A stretch of DNA of 64,000 nt from Tipula vernalis (taxonomy: Eukaryota; Arthropoda; Insecta; Diptera; Tipulidae), in assembly GCA_958295665.1 (NCBI GenBank), contig OY282558.1, forward strand, positions 331,673,106 through 331,737,105, in the 5' to 3' direction. The position numbers and the translations under genes were made by a program. The notes beneath the pieces are model-generated. The model was not told the DNA's origin. It worked only from the letters and a program-made list of their open reading frames with translations, and ran no database searches. Below, piece by piece: positions 24,031-35,279 of this stretch. Each line of letters begins with the position of its first letter. Within the stretch, counting starts at the first letter, position 1.

Positions 24031-24880
24031 TTTTTCTAAATTATTTATTTTTATAAGTAATTGCCTTAATTAAAAGGCCAGTCAAAACCACCACTAAACT
24101 ATGATTGTCAACCTACGAATTTTAACTTCATTTATTTATATACCAAATATGTAACTGATTGTTAATTATAGTGCCACCAGGCTAAGTTTCCTAATTTGTG
24201 GAGATAATTATTTAACTGAAGGCTTATAAAATTAAATTGATCAAGCAAGGTATTTTTATTCTGTAAATGATTTACTTGTTGTGTTAAATTGGTTATCAGC
24301 TAATGTTATGTTAGTTTTCACTCCCATAATTAATTATTCTCATCTTTGCATCTACATGTGGTGTTCTATTAACCACCAACTTCTAGGCAATGTAAATTTT
24401 TCGTTTTATTTTTCTACATCACACTACCATAAGAACAAACTTAAATGGAGGAGAAACGCATTTTCAATTGAGCATGCAAGGGGAATCTAAAATAAGAGGA
24501 AATGATGTTCATTATGACTTTTCGATCAAAACTTTGTTGAACCATTATGGCACAAAAGCTCTATTTTATGTTTGTGGTAATTTTATTTAAATTTTAGTTG
24601 CAACAAAAATTTTGGTGTTTTGGTTTATATTTATGGGAGAAACAGAAGTTAACTCTAGAATCCGCCAGCTTTATGATAAGTACAGTTTTAAAGGTCTGAC
24701 ATAATATTTAAGAATGCTTAATAAATTTTAAATTATCTAAATATTTTGAAGATTCGTCCTCAAAACAGATTAAATAGTCATATTGGCCAGAGAACAGTAA
24801 AGCTATCTATTTGTGTAAATATATTCGTATATTACCTGAAAAAACATGAGTACATGCTGTGAAATGATCTCAGGCAAACT
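24031..24880. other. unassigned AT-rich region
   Basis: One 69-codon plus-strand frame (24281-24490) without recognisable identity. Nothing else seen. Confidence 0.4.
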
Positions 24881-26340
24881 ATCAAGTAAATTCAAAAAAT
24901 GTTCAATAAAATGAAACAATCTCGATTAATCTGGAAAATATGCAATAATCTCGAAAATCTTCAACAATTTTGAATAATCAGTGGCATCATTCGAGTGACA
25001 TCAACGAGTATCTTATCTCGAAAATTTAAAAAATATGCAATAATCTTCAATGATATTCTCAAAAATATCGAATAATCTCGATATACCAAGCAACCCAACG
25101 CCGTTCATAATCGCAATATCTGAATTAGTCCATAATTATTTCAACGGGCTTTGAAAGTCTCAAATATTCTCGAAAAATATCATCTATAGTATCCAACATA
25201 CTTAAAATTTAACCTAATTTTAAATAAATCAAAGCAAAGCAAACCTTGGAAAGCTCAAAACAAAAGTTTCGATAATTTACTAATTCAAATTTCGCAAATT
25301 TCAAAAAATATCGAGAAACATAAATATAGACTCGAAAAATCTCGACAAGCTCGAACAGTCTTAAAATCTAAAAATTTGGAATGTGTAAATCACAAAACCA
25401 CAAATAATCTCCGTTACCAAGCAATTAAACGCTCTTCAAATCCGAAAATCTAGATTGATTCAAAAATTCAGCCTCCAAGCTAAACTCGAATCTCGAAATT
25501 TCAAAAATCCGGATTTATCACAAATTCTGAAACGTCATGCAACCAGCAAGGCATGGTTGCAAATTTCGGGAAATATCGAGAAACCCGAAAAGATAATTTC
25601 GAAAAAATCGATTAAATATTCTCAAAAAAATTTTTTAATCCTTTATAATTTTGAAAAGTCTCAATGCTGAGTAGGACACGGCCGATTTATCGATTTGGCC
25701 AAATTTCGATTAACGATTAATCGGATTCTTTTGATACCGATTAATTGATTAAGAAAATTTTATTTATTTTAAAATTTTTTATGGAATATTTTTAATTTAA
25801 TTGTTTTGTACTAAAATCTAATAAAATTTTCTATGTTTGCCATTATCTTTTTCAAAGAGAGACTGAAAAAATTTGCAAATCAATTTTCAGTTCACAATTT
25901 CAAATTTTTGTCGATTCAGTTTACACTTTTTTCGAAAAAAGTATTTTTCGATTAATCGATTCGGAATCTTGTTAAACAACCAATTAATCGGTTAAATATT
26001 AAGAAAATAAGTCTAGATTATTCAAAGTATTTCAAAATTTCGAATTTTAAGAATCTCACCTAACCAAATTCGCTACATTTAGTTCATTACAATCTAAATA
26101 TGTATAATATCGAAAAAGCTTTAAAATATCGAATAATATCTGCTCGTATATTATGTATTATATTATGTAAATAAACTCTTAAATAACATTTAGAGTCAAA
26201 CAAAATTCGAATAATCTTTATCGAAAAATCAAAAAAAATACCGAAATACGCGATTACTTACAAATAGTTAACATATGACGTTACCCAACGTCAAAATTCG
26301 AGAATTTCGATCAATCTCGAATAATCCCCTTGCCAAGCCT
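24881..26340. repeat. low-complexity tract rich in TCGAAAAATCTCGA variants
   Basis: Repeated words such as AATAATCTCGAAAAT, AAATATCGAGAAAC and TCTCGAATAATC recur irregularly over ~1.4 kb. In the middle (25680-26000) is a patch of CGATTAATCGATT variants. The 71-codon frame at 25455-25670 is a by-product. Confidence 0.65.
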
Positions 26341-27080
26341 TTTCTAGTACAAATTAATTAAAACCACCAAATCTGAACATTTTATACCGCCTGGAAGTCG
26401 ATTATTAGTGACAAGTTTTTTTTTCGGCATTCCGATAAAAAGCAATCGCGAAAACAGCAGCTTGAATTTGCTCAAATTTTTTCGTGAAATTAATTTTTGC
26501 ACAAAATTTTATTAATTGCTCGGTAAAAATCGGATAGAATAGGATGGATTAGGCGAAAAGATTAGATTATTTGGTTAAGCTTAATCCGTTTTTATTTCCC
26601 TAGTATCATCTTCAGCATCTTTGGTGAGATCTATGCAAACTATTTGTTAATTTGTAAAGGTTTTCTATTAAAGCGAGACCTTTCTTGTTTTTAAAGAAAA
26701 TAGTAATCTTCCTCACTGAAAAGCAAAATTTAAAAATAAAATCAAAATAAAATAAATAAATTCATAACAATTTTTAAATAATCTAAATTGCTAAAAAAAT
26801 AAATTCGATTTATTGCATGCGTGAAAATTTAAGTCAAACCGCTACTGATAACAATACATATGTATAATCTATATAAGACAACACTTCAATGAATATAAGA
26901 TAACACTAAAAAATGTACAATCTTGATTTTTGTATCTACTTTCTAGTTTAATAATCCTAAGACCAATCATAATAGTGCGTTTTCCTTAAATTCCCATTCA
27001 AGATGAAAATTTGACTGGACTGAAGTAATTGTGTAATTTGAGAAATAAAATTTATTTTAAGACTAATTTCGAGTACTTAC
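26341..27080. other. unassigned AT-rich region
   Basis: No recognised content. Confidence 0.4.
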
Positions 27081-27244
27081 AATGAAAACGTAGTATTTTT
27101 GTATTGCAAACGAATTGCCGAGTCGTAAGCTTAGGTCCTCAGTAGGAGAAATCGAATAAAAATGAATTTCGTCGATTACAGCGCCATCAATCATCAATCG
27201 AAAAAAATGTATCAGACAAATCCTTTTAGCCGTAGAATCCCAAT
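27081..27244 (-). other. candidate internal exon, 164 bp
   Basis: On the minus strand an acceptor (TTTTCGATTGCAG) precedes 27244 and a perfect GTAAGT donor follows 27081. The frame is open throughout: it begins two bases into a codon and ends on a complete codon (WDSTAKRIC...KYYVFI). Its phase would join in frame to the candidate first exon at 48311-48395, giving Asp at the junction. The peptide is not recognised, and an intron of about 21 kb full of transposons would be needed. Confidence 0.3.
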
Positions 27245-28813
27245 CTGCAATCGAAAACAAGGGTTTCTATTTAAGATTTCAAAGTTATCCCCGCCCACTT
27301 ACAAGCAGGGGGTACTAACTTTAGTAATAATGTGGAAATGGATCGTGGAATGATTGAATTTTGATTATTACATTTTTTCCGTAGAGTGCTTATTTTTCGA
27401 GATATTTGAAAATTTTAGGTTAAAAAATCACCGATATATGTATACAGAAAATTTAGTATCTATGGAAACATCTACGTTTTACGTTGCAAAAAATACTTCT
27501 TTCTCCAAACGTCTTAAAAGTACTATTTGCTGTATTTTGTTGAGAAAAATGTAAACAAATTTTGTTTTGATTTAGTTTTTGTCTTATACTTTCCTGTGAA
27601 CTACTACGATTTAAATAAAGAAACATTTTTTTTGGCTTTATTTAAATCATGCGGCGCTTTATTACACAATGCAATTGTTGTTGTAATTTTGTCAACAAAA
27701 TACACTTAATATTTATTGGGTATTAAAGTTGGTCTTTTTTGAGACGTCATAACCTGGTAAAATATATAAACGAAGAAAACTCAAGACCTCCTTAGCTATA
27801 CAAAACATTTCAATAAAATTTTCAATCTTGAAATTTTAAATGCGTGTAATTTGCACTTATAATTAGTGTACGCAATGAATTTTCTTCGTTGGAGAAAAAA
27901 TAGCAAGTGCTATTCGGATTAATAGTGGCTTTGTTTGACTCGCAATCATCTCGCAAATATAATTGCTCGCCAAACCAAATATCACTTTTAATCCTAATGA
28001 CAAAATGTACTATTATTTCGTACGACTACCAGACCAATTTAAAAAATTACCAATATGTAAAATTATCAAGTTACCCTAGTTAATTGTGTTTATTTTTGCC
28101 AATAAACCTTTTTCGCAAAAAAAAAATTTGACGGTTAAAATCAATTGTTAAAATATCTGTAAGCCAATACAGCTTTTATGTTTAAGAAAATCATTTGTGA
28201 TTTTTATGTTTGTGAAGTATTTTAATTATTTTAAAATTTAATATTGTTGCTTATAAGAGAGAACTTGATTATTTAATAATTAAAACTAAAAATTACCTGA
28301 CATTTTTCGTACAAGTAAGAAGTATTTGGGAAAGTATTTAATTTTATAGGAAATTTGTGATTTAAAAACTACAAAAGCTGAATTCTCAATCACAATAATA
28401 ATGACATCATCAAAAAATCACATTGCACCGGTCTCGCATATTTGGTCCGGTTTTATTTGCTCTAAGTACCACCATTAATACTTTAATAGAGTTTTTAGGA
28501 ATCGGTCACTGATGTTAATGCATATTGGATGGTACTGTCAATGCAATAACTTGAAATATTGTGAGACGATAAAATAAAAATGTTATTTAATGGAATTTGA
28601 TTATCATTTATTAGCTATAGTTAGATATTAGTGAAATAATTTAAAGATGATGATAAATTAGATTGACTAACGTAACATAGAAGATGTGATTTTATGCAAT
28701 TTACATAATATATCGAATTAAGAAATAAAGATTTAGCGTAATGTGAAGTAAATTTTTATTCACGAATTTCTTATATGGATGGGTTCGAATTTCTTATATG
28801 GATATAGTCGAAG
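27245..28813. other. unassigned AT-rich region
   Basis: Short plus-strand frames at 27354-27709 have no recognisable identity. Near 28762-28806 CGAATTTCTTATATGGAT occurs twice in tandem. Nothing else seen. Confidence 0.4.
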
Positions 28814-28815
28814 TA

Positions 28816-29507
28816 AAGGGTGTTTTTAAGCCTGATAGAACTTGAAATTGTAAAAAATAAAACAAAAAATTAAATTTTTAAGAAAAATTTACTCTGGCAG
28901 ATCTCAGTATACTCTGGCAAATCATCATGAATAGACTCATGCTTGAATAACGCTACAATGAGGCCGGGGATCGCGTTAAGGTCAATGGAGATCGTTACCG
29001 CACCATGGTCAATGATTTTTTGTTTGAAAATATGGATGACATTGATCCGGAGGAGATGTGGTTTCAACAGGATGGTGCTACGTGCCATATGGCGACTGCA
29101 ACCATCGACTTATTAAAATCATAATTTTGCGATAAGTTGATTTCGAGAAATGGACCTGTCAATTGGCATCCAAGGTCATGCGATTTGACACCTCTCGATT
29201 ATTTCCTGTGGGGCTACGTGAAGTCACTGGTTTCTGCTGATAAACCAGCAACAATTGACGCCTTGGAGGCCAGCATTGTTCTTGTTATTCGTGACATACG
29301 GCCAGCAGTGCTCGAAAAAGTGGCCCAAAATTGGACGTCCAGAATGCATTTCGTCAAGAACAGCCGCGCTGCGCAGATGCCCGAAATGATTTTCAAATAT
29401 TAATGCCATGTGTTGATCTTTCGAATGAAAAAAATGTTTAATTACAATTTAATTGTTTGTGTTATTTTTAACAATTTCAAGTTCTATCGGGCTTAAAAAA
29501 CACCCTT
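28816..29507 (+). mobile_element. internally deleted Tc1/mariner-superfamily element with intact TIRs
   Basis: Both ends read AAGGGTGTTTTTTAAGCC (left with one T fewer) and continue through GATAGAACTTGAAATTGT. They are flanked by TA at 28814-28815 and 29508-29509. At 692 bp it is about half the usual length; the N-terminal half of the transposase is missing. Confidence 0.93.
28965..29403 (+). pseudogene. transposase C-terminal half
   Basis: The frame carries a YRTMVNDFLFENM segment, then WFQQDGATCH (second catalytic Asp), a stop, and then SRNGPVNWHPRSCDLTPLDY with the last acidic position, FLWGYVKSL, and a C-terminal end MPEMIFKY. This order is characteristic of a widespread insect Tc1/mariner-superfamily transposase. 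The DNA-binding N terminus and first catalytic Asp are deleted, so it cannot be active. Confidence 0.88.
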
Positions 29508-29509
29508 TA

Positions 29510-30461
29510 CATGTTTTCATTACTTCTTTTAGGAATTCGCGAGAAGTTATTTAGTTAAATACCTGGCTGGTTACCGCAAAAAAATAGGCAAAACGTGTTT
29601 CTAACAGTTGTTCTATTGAAAACGAGTAAAATGTGTAATGGTAATTCAAACAATTTAACTTAATTAATAAGGTTCAATAAAGGCAGGTTAGTTCAAGTAT
29701 TATACTATTCATTATTGGCTAAGAAACTTTGAGTTTTATTATTATATTTCCCGCTAATGAAAAAAGGAGTAGTAATACTTCGAATAATTTATCCAAAATC
29801 TGGATCCACCTACTTTCATTTGTTTCCATAAATTTAAATGCTAGTTTTTACGTTATATATAAGACAACCTCGTAGCTCGTTATAAGCAGTTGTTTCTTGA
29901 AACCCCACGTCAGAAGAATTTGAACTTTGATAGATCATTCTAATGTTGTTTTAACTCGGGTGTAAGCGTAATAAAAGCTAACTAGTAAACAGTTTTACAG
30001 ATAGTTTTGATACGTAATGTAAATATTCAATTCCTTTTGGGTAACTGCCGTACCGCAAATATAATAATAATGAGTTTACTCCTTTTTGACGCGATCCATC
30101 AACTTTGCTTTGCAAATAACCAAACAGTTGTAGATAAAGAGGGGATCTCTTTTAGCTTTTTAAATACTTAGTAAAGGGTGCCTTTAGCTGTTATAAGTGT
30201 TGCGCTTTTTTGCTCAGTTCTTATGCCGCTAGCATAACCGGTTTACGAATAAGTGAGATTTCCTCTCTCGGTGCCTAATTCGTCGAGTGCACTATTGAAA
30301 CATTTTTTCAATTTTAGAAATCGGTTGACTGTTAAAATAAGTGTGTGCTGGCCGCGTCTTGTATTTTTAAGTTTTAAATTTTTGCCTTCCTGCGTTTCTA
30401 CGTGCTTTGGCAAAATATTTCTTCTTACGGCTGATTTAGAGGGCTCTGATATTATATGGTA
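29510..30461. other. unassigned region
   Basis: Overlapping open frames at 30243-30552 on both strands have no recognisable identity. Nothing else seen. Confidence 0.4.
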
Positions 30462-30594
30462 TACGGTGCTGGGAAAAAAATATTGGTCAGACATATTTTA
30501 TTACAAATTGGCTTATTGTTTCTTTATTTCTTCTGTTTTTTACACAACGTAAAAGGAAAAGTATAAAAGTATGAATAACAAATACATTTATTAG

Positions 30595-30680
30595 TCGCGA
30601 TTAACACGGTTTTGAGTTACACGGTAATTTTGCGGAACGTAATTACCGTGTTAATCGAGGGACAGGTGTATACGGTAGTA
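30595..30680. repeat. inverted repeat around CACGGTAATT
   Basis: GATTAACACGGT near 30600 is matched by ACCGTGTTAATC near 30645, and the block closes with CGAGGGACAGGTGTATACG. The wording resembles the ends of Tigger/pogo-type elements. It lies inside the 30464-31541 shell. Confidence 0.45.
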
Positions 30681-30778
30681 ACTCACAACTTTGGCAGTAT
30701 TGCATGGAGTTGAAGAATAAATATGAAAGTATCGTCGAAAAGCTCTAGCACTAAGGGCTCAAATTCGTTATGTAGGAC

Positions 30779-31218
30779 TTGCAGATAAAGAGCTGTGGTA
30801 GTGGAGCTAACGAAGCACATTCGACCTATTTCTTCTCCAGAAAAAGTCCCCAGACCAAAACTCTTCCAGTTTTCGGTGAAATGCTTAATAGATATTCGTT
30901 GCTAAGCCTCTCTTGCGGTTTTCTTCGTGCGAGGATTCTACAATGTCAAACATGCAGCCTGAATTTGGATTCATAAGAGAAAATCAAATTATTCCATATC
31001 TCTTGAGTTCAAGAAGCGTGCTCCTAGGCCCACAGCAAATTGTTTTTGATTGTTTCTGTTTGACAAGTATTGCGAACTCTGCCTTCTGGACTATTTCAAG
31101 TGCTCACAAGCCAACTTTAACCAGTCTTCTTCTCACTAAGCTGGATGATATTCGTTTGCCGTTGCTTGTCCAAGATCCCCTCTTACTTCCTATGACGGTA
31201 GGCGTAAAAGTAAACTAA
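30779..31218 (+). other. open frames of unknown identity inside the Tc1-like shell
   Basis: Two overlapping plus-strand frames (30779-30976, 30913-31218), GC-richer than the surroundings. The second contains a hydrophobic middle and ends TVGVKVN. Neither strand gives a family I recognise. It could be captured sequence or an unrelated repeat. Confidence 0.3.
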
Positions 31219-31543
31219 TTGTTTAACCATTATTTTTGAACAGCACTTATGGGGATGCACCGCCATAATAAAAGCTAAATTTTGTCCAAATAATATTAAT
31301 ATTAAAGATACATTAATCCATTACTTCCACGCCTTTAATTTCCAAATAGGGTACTTTGAATATTTTGGTATTTTTTCGATTTTTCGCCCTAAATTGCAGG
31401 TAATTTTTTTTTTAAATTGAGTCATAAATGTATTTAAAATAAAGCAATAAGCCAATTGCTTACAAAAGTTTTGTAATTTTAGCAAAAAAATACTCAGATT
31501 TTTAATAAAATATGTTTGACCAATTTTTTTCCCCAACACTGTA

Positions 31544-32401
31544 CATTTGAGGATACATTACCGTCAGTATCACAAAACCAAATCTAACACAATAGAGCAT
31601 TTTATTGCCCTAGATTTTTAGAGGAATCAGGGGAACAGAGGGCACGATAGGCCAACTTGAGACACAATGGAGTATTTATGACAATAAACATTTTTGGGCG
31701 GATTGGGGCTACAGATGGTACAATGAGCGGGCTTATGTAAACATGGTCATGTACTTAGTAGAGGTTCACCGCGCTAACAGTAAAATTTAAAAAAAAAACC
31801 TTGGGAAAAGTATAAGTAGAGGTAGTTTTATGTTATTTTTTCATTCGCTCTTTGTATTTCAAAGCGTTTTGATGTGTTTTCATATTGAGTTACATATTTT
31901 ATTATTCGACAAGCCGTTAATTTTTCAGGTCGTTTTCTTTAGTCTGTTAATTGTTTTGGGCGAGATAATTTTCGTATTGTGTTGTTAATTTTTTTCTGAT
32001 TGAAGTAGTTACTAGTTTGTTATTATAATTAGTACTTATTTTATTATATTAATTATTTAGTTACTTTAGGTTCTTGTTATTAGTTTCATAAATATATCAT
32101 TAATTAAGTTATTATGGTTTCTAGCTAATAGTTACAATTTAAGCTATAAGCTACACCTACTTTTTACTTTTAAAACGGAGAAATAATTTATTGGGGGTGT
32201 GCATTGATTTTAAAGTTTTTTTTTCAACTTGAAATTGAAGTACTGTTGAATGATTCTCCTAAAAATGTTTCTTGTCATAAGTGCTTCATTGTGACAATTA
32301 TTATCATTATATCATTATATATTTTCATTCCGTCTTACGCAAAATAAAAGTTCTATTCTAGAATCGAGAGAATAGGCCATTTGCGCAATTTCTTTATTTT
32401 T

Positions 32402-32454
<53 letters not shown>

Positions 32455-32506
32455 ATCGAAAACTATTTATTTTCAAATTGTTTGGAAAAATAACGGTTTT
32501 TTCAGC

Positions 32507-32541
<35 letters not shown>

Positions 32542-32826
32542 CAAAACGAATTAGTGTCTGTGTATAGAAAAGTAACGGTATTTCGAATAGAACTCTCCAA
32601 AATGAATTTGAAAATTTACGCGGAAGTATAATGGTATATATACTCGTATGTATCCACCCTGAAAATCATAAGTGGATGTAAGGCCATAAGTGTAAATTTT
32701 TGTAGTGAAACTAATTAAGTGTAAAAGTCAAAGTTTTATAGTAAATACCATATAATATACCAATACCTCATACCGTATACTGAAATATTTTTCTAGAATT
32801 TGTAAGTAACTTTTTTTTGTAGCCCC
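31544..32826. other. AT-rich region with simple repeats
   Basis: Contains a (CT)25 run at 32404-32453 and a 32-base T run at 32510-32541. No genes seen. Confidence 0.6.
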
Positions 32827-34798
32827 TTAACCCCATAAAATTTTTTTTTGTAACCCCTTAATGCAGTGAAAATTTTTTACGCTATTTTTTAATTCAAATA
32901 TGTATTTCATGCGTAATTTTTTTCTGTACGATTATTAAAAATTGATTATAAAATTAGATGGCGTATAATTTGCGGCCTAGTCGTATTTGCGACGAGTTGC
33001 TCGAAGAAGATGAAGGTACATTTAGCGGCGATGTACAAAGTGAAAGTGAGCCTACTGTTGATACTGATGAAGATTTTTCTGACACATCAGAAGAAGAAAA
33101 CGATAAAGGGAATGAAATCGAGGACGTTACGTTAGATAAACGCATTTTGAAGAGTGGTGCTCAAGGACGCCCGAGTACTAAGCTTAGAGGAAAAATATAA
33201 TTTTTTTGTGGGATACAAGATGCCCTAGTCGGAGATCAGGTGTGTAAAATTATTTATGACGCCGACAATGTAATGCTTTTACTGTTGTCTTTTTAATAAG
33301 AAGATGATCGATATTATAGTTGAATGTACTAATAAAAAAATCGAAGCTGAATGTGCTTTTCTTGTTGCTGAAGGTCGACAAGAGAGTTACCATCACCACA
33401 CTGATGAACTCGAGATCAAAGCGTACTAGTTTATCGAACTCGACGGACGTTAATGACGATCGGCTGTGGGATAAAAAAAACGGCATCACATTCTACAGAT
33501 GAGCAGTTGTTAAGTTTTAGAGGTCGTTGTAAATTTTGTGTTTAAGAAAAGCCTGATAAATACGGATTAAAAATGATTAGTCTCAACGATGTAGAAACTT
33601 CGTACATGGTAAATATTTTTTAGATGAATAATGAAAATTTTGTTGCTGAAAAGCAGAAATCATACAAAGCTATTATACAAAGAGAAGAAACTATACCAGA
33701 GTATTACTTTCGATTGGTCACTGAGCTTGTTTACAATACCAATCGAACAGTCACGTGCGATAACTGGTACACATCAAACGCACAATTTACAAATTACGGC
33801 CAGCAACAAAGTTTTGCCATACGCAGGATCTGATCCTCCTGTCATATGACAGGACCAAAAACGAAAAAAAGTATTAAAATTGTTCTAATTGTTTCTTCTT
33901 TCATGTACACGGTAGAAATTACCGATGGAAAACCGATGGAAATATTGGTATCGTGAGACATTACAATGCAACGAAAGGAGGAACCGACAATTTTGATAAA
34001 CTGTGTCATTCGTACATTGTCGCTGGAAGGACAAACAGATGGCCGGCTAGATATTTTTTGAAATTTTAGATCAATCGATGGTTAATGCTAGAGTTTTGCT
34101 TAAATGCAAATATAAGAATAGTGCTTTTAATAAAAACAACAGCGATAGAATATCGAAAACTTACATGTGTTTATCTCGTCACACCCTATTTGGGAAAAAC
34201 GTGTACAACATGTACAGCAATTTTAAAGAAAAATCAAAGAAAGCACGATAAAAAGTGTAGAAAAGACTGTGCAAGTTGTACTCGTCCTGTTTGTGATACA
34301 CACAACTTAACGCGATACACACAACTTAACTCGGTGGCATGTGAAATTGGTTGTACATTTTTTTTTTTACCTTTCTACATTTCTCAAAAAATATTTCGAT
34401 TTAAACAATAAATTTTAAATCGTATTTTGGCAATAACACGATGTTCGTTTTTTTAAAAAATTCCTGCCTTCGTTTCTCAGAATAAATAACATTTTTTAAA
34501 GGGACACTTTCATCAGTAGAAGCCTTACCTAAATTTTTAGACCTAAATATGTAAAAATAAAAAAATTATGAATTTTTTTGTAAAATCATCCTTTTATCAT
34601 TTTTTTTCACAGTTTTAATTTTTTTAGCAAACTTAGTTTAATTTTTTGACTATATAACCTATACTACATTAAAAAGTACACTTTCAGGAAGCACCAAAGT
34701 TAAAATATTTAATAGTTTATTTATTATAACGATTTTTGTCCGTGGAATTCACCCTGTGTGCCGAGTACGTCACTTCACAGAAGTGTGCCGAATAAGGG
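32827..34798 (+). mobile_element. degraded piggyBac-like element
   Basis: The right end is clear: reverse-complemented it reads TTAACCCTTATTCGGCACAC, i.e. TTAA target (34799-34802) followed by a CCC-start piggyBac terminus. The left end is uncertain; TTAACCCCATAAAA near 32827 is the best candidate but pairs poorly. Subterminal inverted words (GTGTGCCG repeats, GTGAAGTGACG) lie inside the right end. The interior encodes a broken piggyBac transposase. Confidence 0.8.
32958..34340 (+). pseudogene. piggyBac transposase pseudogene
   Basis: N terminus MAYNLRPSRICDELLEEDEG and an acidic, low-complexity stretch typical of PGBD proteins. Then, in shifting frames: FRGRCKF and PDKYGLKM near 33520, TVTCDNWYTS (DNW with catalytic Asp) near 33750, VRHYNATKGGTDNFDKLCHS near 33955 (the TKGG-x-D motif), and RWPARYF. 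A Cys-rich C terminus near 34195-34310 shows the C-x2-C and C-x2-C...H pattern of the piggyBac ring-like domain. Many stops; non-functional. Confidence 0.9.
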
Positions 34799-34984
34799 TT
34801 AAAAAACACAAATTTATGAAAAATGGTCAAATTTCTATTAATGTTGAAATTTCTATAAATCGTAAGTAGGCGTTTGACGGCGAAGGCCTTATTCTGAGTA
34901 AGTTATAGAACGAATTAAAATAAGGAACTAATCGAAGAAATTTCGTTCCTTTTATTAATTAGTATTCATATGGTACGCTAAATG

Positions 34985-35279
34985 AAAAAATGGAGGTGTG
35001 GCCAACAAACGACCTTCTTCTACGAACAGAGAATTTTGAGAAATTTTATTTTTGTTTATAATTTTTTAATTTTTTTTTAATTTGTTGGAAACATTTTGTA
35101 TTAAGTAGTTTTTGTAAACCTTTTACTTTTTAAAACATACTGACAGACGTAGACAACATTTTGAAACCCACTTTTTCGGACTCGGGGGACCTCAAAATAG
35201 ATAAATCTCTAAAAATCTCAAGATTCAAAATTTTCATGATTACTATACTTTATTTTATTTACGTAAAAGAAAGTAAAAC
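34985..35279 (+). repeat. GGAGGTGTGGCCAAC repeat, copy 1
   Basis: Starts AAAAAATGGAGGTGTGGCCAA and shares ACGAACAGAGAATTTTGAG, CCCACTTTTTCGGACTC and TTTTCATGATTACTATACTT with 43353-43888. The right end holds a hairpin-like ACTTTATTTTA...TAAAAGAAAGT followed by AAAAC. Non-coding and shorter than copy 2. A hairpin near one end is compatible with a Helitron-like element, but no diagnostic end was confirmed. Confidence 0.6.

Larger units (their letters stand above)
30464..31541. mobile_element. Tc1-like TIR-bounded element without recognisable transposase
   Basis: The left end TACGGTGCTGGGAAAAAAAT and the right end (reverse-complemented) TACAGTGTTGGGGAAAAAAA match, and continue through TTGGTCA(A/G)ACATATTTTATTA and further to AATTGGCTTATTG. 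TA flanks both ends (30462-30463 and 31542-31543). The ends are typical of Tc1 elements, but no transposase motif was found inside, so it is non-autonomous or has acquired other DNA. Confidence 0.75.

Noticed and set aside
32827..32850. Firm left end of the piggyBac element
   Set aside because: TTAACCCC is present but the following bases do not match the well-defined right end, so the left boundary remains open.
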